A stretch of 64,000 nt of DNA from Typha latifolia (Eukaryota > Streptophyta > Magnoliopsida > Poales > Typhaceae). Under the pieces are notes generated by a model, which saw nothing but the letters and a program-made list of their open reading frames with translations, was not told the origin of the DNA and did no database searches. The stretch is taken from positions 3,038,001-3,102,000 of the forward strand of contig CM034105.1 in NCBI GenBank assembly GCA_019914945.1. The letters run 5' to 3'. The translations under genes were made by a program, and so were the position numbers. Of this stretch, positions 54,758 to 64,000 are shown piece by piece. Every line of letters starts with the position of its first letter. Position 1 is the stretch's first letter.

Positions 54758-57700
54758 TTATTGCAAGTCCTTTTCTTTGGTATGTGTTAATGAACATATG
54801 TTGATCCTCTTAGAAACAGAAAGAAATAGATGAAGATTTGTTTTGTCAGATTGGAATAAAGTGTAGACCTTTTCTCATTTAGGTAACATTCTGTCCTCAA
54901 ACTTATTGGTATTGTTTAGGATAATTTTCTCATATTACACCATTAGATCATTGGTTATCTTCCGCTCTTTCTTCTCTATCTCAATGAGTTGTGTGTCAAT
55001 TTGTTAGAACTGCTATTCGACAAGGATTTTTTTCCTTATGTGGTACAGAATTTGAAGCATTTCAATTCGTGGAATACAAAACCCAATTTTTTCACGAGTT
55101 ACTAACTTACTATGTGCAAAAGGATACAGAATTCAACATATGCACCATCTTAACAGAACTTGATCCTATGAAAAGCACCAAGACATAGTAACCTTAATCC
55201 CTGAGGGCATGTAGGTTAATCTTGTCCCTAAGGCACTAAAATGAAAAAAAGGAAGTAATGGTCCACTTTTAGATCATATGTGTTGTTTCCATTTTCTTTT
55301 AATGTATTTAGGGTTGGTCAATTTGTTGCGGTAGTTTTGATATTATTGCTTTCATATAATGTAAAGGAGAATAATCTTTTATGTGTTCAATTAGAAATAA
55401 TGTTTTCTTCCGGCCACTATGCCATTAATATGGGAATGGTTGGATGGCAAAATTTATAGTACATTTCATGTGACTTCTGTGGAAGGACTCTTTAGAGCAT
55501 GCAGTAGCACCGCTTAATAAACCTTAATGAAAGTAAGTTTAAATGTTTAATGGTCGAGGATGCACAATGATGACATTGTTTAGTTAGGAGTTTGGACGAT
55601 GTCATATTATGGTCAGAGTAATACACAACGAGTGTGCTTTGGGGCATCACTAATTGTTCTTAGTTTCAGCTTGTCATTCTTGTTCTATGAAAGTCAGCTG
55701 TTTTCTTGCACATCTCTGTAAACACTGATTTTGTTTCAGTTCATCAGCTGTAGTCTTGATTGGAGACAATTTATTACGGAGTGCATGAATTGCTGAAAAA
55801 TCATAGCACATATAGTTTTAGTGATGTTATAATTTTGTGCAACTAGCAGCACTTTGAGTTAAAGGTCACTGATGAATTATAATCACAATTGTCATTTTTG
55901 GATATCTTTATGATAGCAGTGAATTTAGAGATGTTTTTTCTAGTTTGTCTTTCATCAATGGATATATTGGTTTTCTTCTCACTTTATCATCTGGCTTTTG
56001 CACATTATAGGAACAATACTGCTGATCGAAACTTAGGTTCAAATTTGCATTTGCCTGACTAATTAGATTACTCTTATACTGTTTTCTTCTAACTACCATT
56101 GCAAAGCAAAAAGTCTGTGCTATTTAGTATCTACTGTATTTTCATGTCAACTAAGGTGAGATCAAATGAAGATTGTTCTGCGGTTTGACTGCCCCTTTAT
56201 TAGATGATTGAGAACCAAGAATTGTCTTGTTAACTAAACCTTGAAGTTATCCTTTTAATGGGTAAATTGATGCCTGGACAAGTTTACATAATAGAGCCTT
56301 TGTCATTGTTTCGTCATATCTCAAGTTCAGTTTGTGAAGAAGAATTAAAACCGAAAATTGAAACCATAGGCTTTATTGTAGTAGATTGCTGGATGCACAT
56401 GCATGGTATTTAGGCTAATTGAAACAGCAAGCTTTCACCATCTAGTGATGCAATGGCTATTTTCTATACTTCTCAAGTTTTGATTTCTTCTTGCAGACAG
56501 AGAAAGTTACTTCTTGATTCTTTGTTCTTGTTGCCATTTTTCTTTGATTCCTGTTCTAAGTTCTCATGAAGGAGGTGATGTGTTGGAGAATATGCTATCC
56601 TTTCCTTCAAGACCTCTAATGTCTCTATGCTTTATTTTCAAGACCACCATGAATTCTGGACCCTTATGATTTCGACCTGATGTTTTTTCATAATCTAACT
56701 GCAGAAGTTTACTAAGTAAGCTTTACTTCTTTTTTCCGCTCTTTTCAATCTAGGCCGTGAGTATCATATGTTGCTTGGTTGCTGTAATACGGCTTCTGTG
56801 TTCTCTCCTGTGTGCACAAGAATTTTTAGAACGCACTAGTGAACACAGATCTAAAGTCCATTGATCATGGTTGGCCTATATTATCTGATTGCGCCAAGAG
56901 ACAACATTGTTCCACTGTGACCTGTTTCACAGAATGCAACTAAATATGTTATAATTGCATCTTTGTTTTCAGAAAATGTTTATGCATCTCCTGTGTATAG
57001 TTTGTTAAATTTACACAGATATATCTTGATCCCTTTATGCTATGTTATATAAAGGAAAGGTTTATTAATGCATGTGAGAGGATACATGAGGCAGGTCTTT
57101 TCTCATTTTACTATGTGATTTTGTCCTATATTTTATATTTATTTATTTATTCTTTTTAACTGGTTAAGCAGGATAGTAACATGAGCTTGGATGATTAAAG
57201 AAAGTGATATTTGACAATATCATATAACTTGTTGATGTCTTAATAATATCAGACGATGTGTTATGGTTAATCTATCCGTGTCTGAGTTTTTTTTTATTTC
57301 TTTTTCTTTTTATGCGCAAAGAGTACCTATCTTCTCTTACGGAAAATCTGTCAAATCGTTAGTAGCAAGAGTAAGAAATACCTTTTTCTTTTGTGTATTC
57401 ATCAGATAGTAAATAAAATATATCTTTTTATCATTAAGTGGCTGTAAGAATTATAATAAAAACCATAGTGGTTTATGAATTTTATTTATCAGCCTAAAGT
57501 AATAAAGCTCGTGAACGCAAGTTCCTTCTAGAACGGAACGGGTATATTTGCATAATTTGGATTCAAAAGACAACTATTATATAATCCTTACTAACTTGTT
57601 ATCAGAATTCTCCCCAATAATCTTCCTATCATCTCGAGGATTTAGAATGACCATCGTGTCTTGTTCTTATCCGAAGCTTGTAGAGAGATAAGTTAAAGGT

Positions 57701-58095
57701 AGGCCATTTTTGGGATCTCTCATAGCGTTGCTTATAAGTGTGCTCAAAGGATAGAAATCAATTCCTTTGATTAGCATCTAGTCTTTCCTTGTATAAGTTG
57801 CATTATAACTATCCTAAACATTTATGAATTATGAGATAAACCTAGCATTACTGCTAATTTTATTACCATCTACGTATCGGCTCCACCGAAATCAGCACAA
57901 CAGACCCAATTCTCCGAGGAGATTGAACGTCTCCTTCTCGTGCAAGACTTTACCTCTCCAACAACGGTAATATGATCAGCTATGTCCTTTTAACACACAA
58001 AACATTGTTTCTTAAGTGCATAATAATGACTACAAAGTGGTTGAGCTGAAAACGTTTTGATCTACGGAGCAAATGAAGTCTCCTGAATGATGTAC
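54758..58095. other. 3.3-kb AT-rich intergenic region
   Basis: 3' flanks of the convergent S40-like gene (+) and cyclophilin gene (-). No RNA gene, transposon end or coding exon was recognised. Confidence 0.6.
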
Positions 58096-61000
58096 TCAAT
58101 CTTTGACGATGGTTCGTAAAATCTTCACATCGTGGATGGGCCTGGAAAAAGAAAGAAAAGAATACTAAAATTAAATGTAACCAAGAAGGAAAACATTACT
58201 TATGAATGCAAGAGGTCACTCAATTCTTAAGTTTGGAACATTTCTTCGTGGATGAAGTAATGTTTGATTTGTTCTCAATGGTCGTGTATCCCTTTCAATT
58301 GAACCCAATTTTCAGTTTCATCGTAAAGAATTATATGTCTAGTTTAATCACAAGATGCTGGCAAAAAATGGTGTCAAGATAAAGCGAAATGAACATATTT
58401 AAGATATTAGCATTTGCCAACCGAAAGACCAGACTGAAAAAGAGTTATCGCATTAAAAAACAGAGCAACTTAACTGCATATCCTCTCTCCACTTAAATTG
58501 AACAAGAGATGCATTACATTTAAAATTCATTAACAAACAAGAGAAAATATAGGATAGAACACTGTTAAGGTTTGGCATATGCTTAGTTTTGTTAACTTTA
58601 CAAACAGAAAAAATAATCGTGGATTCATGGACACAACGGTCCCAAGACATAGTAGAATACATTTACTTTTAACAAAGCCAACCATTTAAGAAGAGAATAA
58701 CTTTAAAGTTTAATTAGTATTATTATTGTTCTGCAGCAAAGAAATTTATGATGTGTAAGCACCTTCTAGAAGCTAAGGCATACCTATCACTGTTGTCAGT
58801 TTGCACACTTCCAAGTCGCTTAATAATTTCCATCCCCCTGCATACTCTTCCAAAAATAGTATGTTTTCCTGTTGGACAGAAATCAAATATACAAACTATA
58901 GAGGCCACAAAATTTTGAGCATAGAGATAAAATTTGAAAACACAACGCAATTTTAGCACTTCTTGCAATCAACAACATACAAGAACCTCATGTTCATATG
59001 TCATATCTTAATAACTACTAACTTGCACTAACTCAAGGTGCAAGAAAAATCAACATAAAATTGGGGTTGTCAAACAAGAACAAGATGTGGATATGAACTT
59101 GTGATACAAATACAATTCGTAATAAGCATGGAAAGCCAGCAGAAATAAAACATTTAGCAATAATTTGACAAATTTATATACCTATATATGCATGAGAAAT
59201 TATATTTATGAAGCAAATGCATCACATAGCTGCCCACTTAGCAACAGTAGTTCAGAAAAAAAAAAGTGCTCCGCATAGATCAACCAAAGAGATAATTATA
59301 GAAGATTAGTGCTACTCAGAAACTTAGTCAAACTGAAATTTGCACACTTAATAATGATAATCTTGACCTGCCCTTTTATGAATATATGTGTAGTAAATAA
59401 ATAGAATAATATTATAAGTTAGAACAAGCTAAAATCAGTTTATCTACCTTAAGCCCTCACAGTGACAAGCATGCCAAATTACCTGAATCAGTACTTTTCA
59501 TGAATATATATCATCAACATCTAGAATTTGTGGAGCATCTTGCTGCTACCCTGTCAAGGTTGTAGATGAGGGTCGTTCAGCAACCATCACCTAAGAGATT
59601 GGGCCGTTATAGATCTATTTGGCACAAGGGCTTGGCAACCAGTGACTATCAACAAATACTCTATCAATTGCTTACCAGTTAGAGGTTATGCCATTAAAAA
59701 AACCTTCAGAGGTAATAATCGTCTAAATGAAAATTATCAAGTTTTACAGAATTAAAAACGTTCCAATTGAGTCAATATTTACATGATATCAACGACCGCC
59801 AAATTTAGATGCAGCCATATCCACACTTGAGGATCTTCTACACTGGATAGTCCTTAGGATCATGGGAAACCCCAAATTTTAATAATGAGGAATAGGCTAA
59901 AGTGATACTATTACGGTGATTGAAGAGTCAAGAAAAGAGCTAGATCTAAAATTATTCAAGCATCATATTGGGCAGGGAAAAACCATAATAACAGTGTCTT
60001 TGAAAATTTTCAAGTGTAATGGAAGAAGACACATGAATTTCATTTTTACTGTAGATATAGGTTTTACATCATAGATGAATTAAATACCATCATGAACTAA
60101 TGTGCCTTACCATCCAGTGACTGACAAGGTGCTAGAGTAATGAAGAACTGGCTCCCATTTGTATTTGGACCAGCATTTGCCATTGATAAAATCCCAGCCC
60201 CAGTGTGCTTCAGCTCAGACTTTATTTCATCCTCAAACTTTGGACTGCAAAGACTCAATTGAAAGCTCTCAAATCAATTATCAATTTAAGATGATTTAAA
60301 CACCTTTATAATCAGATCAAATATTCTCATATATAGAACAAAAACATAACTGATTTAACTAAATAAATAAATTGTCATTCTTCTTATTGAAATCAATTGA
60401 TTTGATCACTGATTCTTCTTCCTAATAAGTCACTAATTTTTTGTTCTCTAACTCCATATATTATTCCCAAATTAAAGTTCAGATTAGGATGCCTCCAGCA
60501 GCTAATCTAATGGTTTCTTCTAGAGCCGATAAAATAACCTCAAAAACAAGTAGAATTATCACCTATAAGAGTGGAAGTGTAATCAGTGTTACTAACCCGT
60601 AAATAGATTCACCGCCCCTCCCGGTCCCTGTCGGATCTCCACCTTGCACAATGAAATCCTACTCCAGATATATCACAGATTAATAAAACTAACAAAACAA
60701 AACAAAAAAGTAAAAGTAGAAAATAGAAAACTAATTAAAGATGGAATAGGAAAGCTCGGACCTTGATGATGCGATGGAACTTCACGTTGTCGTAGTAGCC
60801 TCTTCGGGAGAGCTCGACAAAGTTGCGGCACGTCTTGGGGGCGTGCTTGTAGTACATCTAAGAAGACTTCATCTCGTGAGAAGAGAGAGATAGACAAGGA
60901 AAGGGAGAGATAGAGAGAGGGGGACTACCTCGACGGTGAAGGGGCCCATGGAGGTCTCCAAGGTGACCTCGGGAGGGCCGCCATCGGCGCTTCCCCACAT
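58096..61000 (-). CDS. CYP18-2: Cyclophilin CYP18-2, PPIL1-type peptidyl-prolyl isomerase, 6 exons
   Basis: Exons on the minus strand: 60929-61000, 60762-60857, 60597-60658, 60111-60244, 58784-58868, 58096-58141. The sum is 495 nt, 164 aa, the length of PPIL1/CYP18-2. These are single-domain cyclophilins; human PPIL1 is a spliceosome component. The start [20 protein letters not shown] and the end [14 protein letters not shown] match the family. Active-site residues Arg, Phe and Gln are visible in [15 protein letters not shown]. The core [17 protein letters not shown] is intact. At the position of CypA Trp121 (WLDGKH) this protein has Ser (SLDGKH). All introns are GT-AG; intron 5 is 1.2 kb. 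Head-to-head with VAMP714, start codons 773 bp apart. Confidence 0.95.
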
Positions 61001-61739
61001 TACCAACGGGAAGAAGAAGAAGTAACAAATGAACGCAAAAAGAGACGGAGAAGGGTTTCAAAGACAGACGAATTATCGGAGTAATTTTATGGTGTGTCTA
61101 ATGTGCTTTCGAGTAATTTTATATACTACAGGGGGTTTCGGGGATATTCTCAACTATGGTCACTGAAGCCAAGTCACCTAGATATTAAATATTTGAGATG
61201 AATTCTCGGAGTAATTGACCAAACTAGGTTTCTTACAAACTTATTTACGAAAATGATCCACGTTCCAAACTATATTATTAAAAAAGGTAAGATGCGAAGA
61301 AAGCAGTAATAAACTAGGATAAGACATTTAAAATAATTTATAATTATATAAAAGTAAATTAGTAATTAAATTATCGTGGATTGTATGATATAATTTAGCT
61401 ATTATTATAAAATAATGAGTTGCATTTTAGAATCTGTTCACATAAAACATTGTTTAGTTTGGGTGAGAGACTACTTAGCTACTTAGGTAAATAGTTTTTA
61501 TGGACGCTTAGGTTGGTAAAACATTCGGAATTCTTGCGACTAGATTTTTAATTAGGAAAAATATTTACGAGGTTTAAATAGCAAAATTGAATTAACTTTC
61601 CGCTTCCGTAAAAACAAAAGATAACAAAAACTTCCATCTTTTTTTTGTTATATTTAAATAATATCCGATTCCCGTTTCTCGATTCCATTCCTCCTCTTTC
61701 TCCGGCAACTCGTCCCCGAAACCCTAGCGACCAAATCGG
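61001..61739. promoter_or_regulatory. Shared upstream region of CYP18-2 and VAMP714
   Basis: AT-rich between about 61080 and 61660, then GC-richer. A telo-box AAACCCTA at 61719-61726 lies in the probable VAMP714 leader. Confidence 0.6.
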
Positions 61740-61757
61740 GAGAGAGAGAGAGAGAGA
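61740..61757. repeat. (GA)n tract in the VAMP714 5' leader
   Basis: 18 bp of GA dinucleotides, 15 bp upstream of the VAMP714 start codon. Confidence 0.95.
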
Positions 61758-61772
61758 ATCGACCGTTTCCGC

Positions 61773-63473
61773 ATGGGGATTCTCTACGCCGTGGTGTCCA
61801 GGGGAACGGTGGTCCTCGCTGAGTTCGCTGCCGTCACCGGAAACACCGGCGCGGTTGCCCGCCGTATACTGGAGAAGCTTCCAGCCGATGCCGACTCCAG
61901 GCTTTGCTTCTCCCAGGATCGGTACATCTTCCATGTTCTCAGATCAGATGGCCTCACCTTTCTTTGCATGGCGAATGATACCTTCGGAAGTGAGCCAATC
62001 TCTTTTCCGTCAATTTTTGGGAATTTTATCTATTTTTTTCGATTTTTTAATCGTGTGATGATTTATAGTCTCGTTCTGTTCAAACTGTTGCGGGAATTTG
62101 TCAAATTGTCGAGTAATTTAGGTGGCTTAGAAGAATAACTTGATTTTAGTGTTGGGATATAGACTCACGCCTTGTATTATTTAGAATCGTTCGTTTTTTT
62201 TAACGTAAACCGGTAGTTTTATGCTCTCCATAAAAGATCGTATATTCTAGGACATACTGGGATTATCAGACTATGTTAATTAGGGTGATGGGCAATGTCA
62301 ATGTGGTCTCTTTAACGGGGCTGTATCTGTTGGAGGTATGAATCACTGGGATACGTAACTCTTTATGTAAGCTGAAAAAGCCAGAAGAAAGAGTTCTTTT
62401 GGATGTCATGTTAATGTGGATTTATGACTCATACTTCCACGATTATTAACTATTAACATACGTTTCACAAATTTTAGGATTATTTCACAAAAATTGCGTC
62501 TTTTGGGTTTCTAATATATTTAGGAATATTATTGTCTCTCTTTTCTTCTGCTGTTTTGATTACAGACTGGGAACATATGATGCTTAGATCTATTTGTTTC
62601 TTCTTTCCTTTGTAGGAAGAGTTCCTTTTCTCTACTTGGAAGACATCCGCATGAGATTTATGAAGAATTATGGCAGAATTGCTAGTTCCGCACTAGCTTA
62701 TGCAATGAATGATGAATTTTCTAGAGTTCTGCATCAGCAAATGGAGTTCTTCTCAAGTAACCCAAGTGCAGATACACTTAATCGTGTCCGAGGTGAAGTT
62801 AGTGAGGCAAGTTATCAAATGACAAGGAAGAAAAATCTTATCAAGGATAGCAAATTATAATTAACCGTTGACACGTTGCTTGCTGATGCTACTTAAAAAT
62901 CTCCTTTAACATTCTTTTATATAATTTCTTTTTTCCTTATTTAAGCTATAATGTACCATATTTCTATTAGTCCTAATTGCCTATCGAAGTATGACTTTGG
63001 TGCCTAAGGATATCAAGATGCAAGTGTCATTAATATAGCTGGGATCATATCTTAACATTGACACCCTCCATATTAAGTCTTAAAGATCTTGCAGTTCTCT
63101 CATTGTACCAAATTGTCTATGCACATGACTACGATTATTTTTGTTTACACAGAATTACTTTATGTGATTCTTGGGACGATATCCTGTGAGAGACTAAATA
63201 TGTATAACTGCATCGCAAGTTGTTTCTAACTTTAACCAGATTATCCTCGATTTGTTGTTAGCCCTGACTTGATAAACTTCCAATCTTGTGACACCAAATT
63301 TTTTGGCAGATACACACTATCATGGTAGAAAATATAGAGAAGATATTGGACAGAGGTGATCGTATTTCACTTCTTGTTGACAAAACTGCCACAATGCAAG
63401 ACAGTGCTTTCCACTTCAGAAAACAATCTAGGCGACTTAGGAGAGCACTTTGGATGAAGAATGCAAAGCTTTT
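61773..63473 (+). CDS. VAMP714: VAMP714, longin-type R-SNARE (VAMP7 family), 3' end beyond window
   Basis: Exons 61773-61989, 62616-62806 and 63310-63473 give 190 complete codons. The last exon, which should encode the membrane anchor, is not found before 64000. The longin domain is MGILYAVVSRGTVVLAEFAA to CMANDTFG plus RRVPFLYLEDIRMRFMKNYG. The SNARE motif region is LNRVRGEVSE, then IHTIMVENIEKILDRGDRIS, with the zero-layer Arg in this stretch. It continues LLVDKTATMQDSAFHFRKQS and RRLRRALWMKNAKLL. VAMP7-type SNAREs drive fusion at vacuolar and endosomal membranes. Intron 2 (62807-63309) requires a GC donor (GAG|GCAAGT), since the nearby GT puts the next exon out of frame. A GA repeat and a telo-box precede the start. 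Confidence 0.95.
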
Positions 63474-64000
63474 GTAAGTGTTCAAACAAATGTTAAATTC
63501 ATTCTCTCTTTTCCGGCATGTTTGTCTGTTCTGCTATTGCGGAATGGTTTGTTTCTTATTTTCATGGCGTAAAATATTCAGACTTTCATCTTCTAGTGAT
63601 GTCATAGAAGATGCATATGAGATCTTAGCCTACAGAGTTGCCTGCCTTATTAATTAAGCTGTAATCTGTAGATTTTGTAGCTGTTTCTATTTTTTTAATG
63701 TTTCTAGTCATATCCTCATATTGTTTTACAACTACAAAGTAAGATTGGATGTCACAGCGAGGATGCCTAGTGATTCAGATAATTTAATTACTCCGTCAAC
63801 TAACTTTATGCAGTGTTTATTAGCTACATGCTGGAGTTAGTTTTGCTTTATCACATTTTTATCAAGAAAATGCACGTAATACATTTTGTAGCATAGAAGC
63901 TGAAATAGCAGCAACCTATTAAGATGACCGTTGACAGAAAACATTAGATAACCTTAGTGCCTAATTTACTGATGGCTAACTATGATATGCACATGTTCTA
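63474..64000 (+). other. VAMP714 intron 3 (incomplete)
   Basis: Begins with a GTAAGTG donor. No exon encoding the expected transmembrane tail was found up to the window end. Confidence 0.7.

Overview
This window is a stretch of plant nuclear genome. It has multi-exon genes with AT-rich introns, orthologues of well-known angiosperm proteins (kinesin-5, ubiquitin-L40, SNX1, VAMP714, S40, germin-like proteins), a nuclear tRNA-Leu and Ty1/Copia retrotransposons. A non-grass monocot or basal angiosperm fits the impression, but the species cannot be fixed from sequence alone. Exon models were built by hand from splice signals and reading-frame continuity. Every complete multi-exon model listed as a CDS sums to a multiple of three.

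Layout: 1-316 (-), 5' end of a condensation/CAT-like acyltransferase gene. 1419-8691 (+), KIN-5C kinesin with 23 exons. 9299-14928 (-), a small secreted Gly/His/Asn-rich protein whose only intron carries a decayed Copia element (9659-14403). 16614-20878 (-), a second Copia, truncated at its 5' side and fused to a germin-like pseudogene (20884-21405). 23262-23894 (+), an intact germin-like protein. 24623-27020 (-), ubiquitin-L40 with about 230-bp tandem repeats in an intron. 28292-30970 (-), an ABHD11-like hydrolase. 31169-31248 (-), tRNA-Leu(UAG). 31308-35711 and 41647-46109 (-), two intact tandem paralogues of a three-part enzyme: cholesterol-oxidase-like FAD oxidoreductase, middle domain, alpha/beta hydrolase and hydrophobic tail. 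36439-36815, a chimeric pseudogene of two unrelated gene fragments. 46925-47673 (-), a predicted plastid protein. 48853-53521 (-), SNX1. 54038-54757 (+), an S40-like protein. 58096-61000 (-), CYP18-2/PPIL1-type cyclophilin. 61773 to the right edge (+), VAMP714, incomplete.

Most genes are independent housekeeping functions: spindle motor, ribosome and ubiquitin supply, retromer sorting, SNARE, spliceosomal cyclophilin. Three pairs are head-to-head: acyltransferase/KIN-5C, SNX1/S40 and CYP18-2/VAMP714. The most unusual content is the duplicated oxidoreductase-hydrolase fusion, which has a ferredoxin-like Cys motif and a Cys in the nucleophile elbow. Also notable are the number of GC-AG introns (three in KIN-5C, one in each fusion paralogue, one in VAMP714), a dispersed repeat shared by introns of KIN-5C and SNX1, and evidence that a copy of the plastid-protein gene was lost after the tandem duplication.
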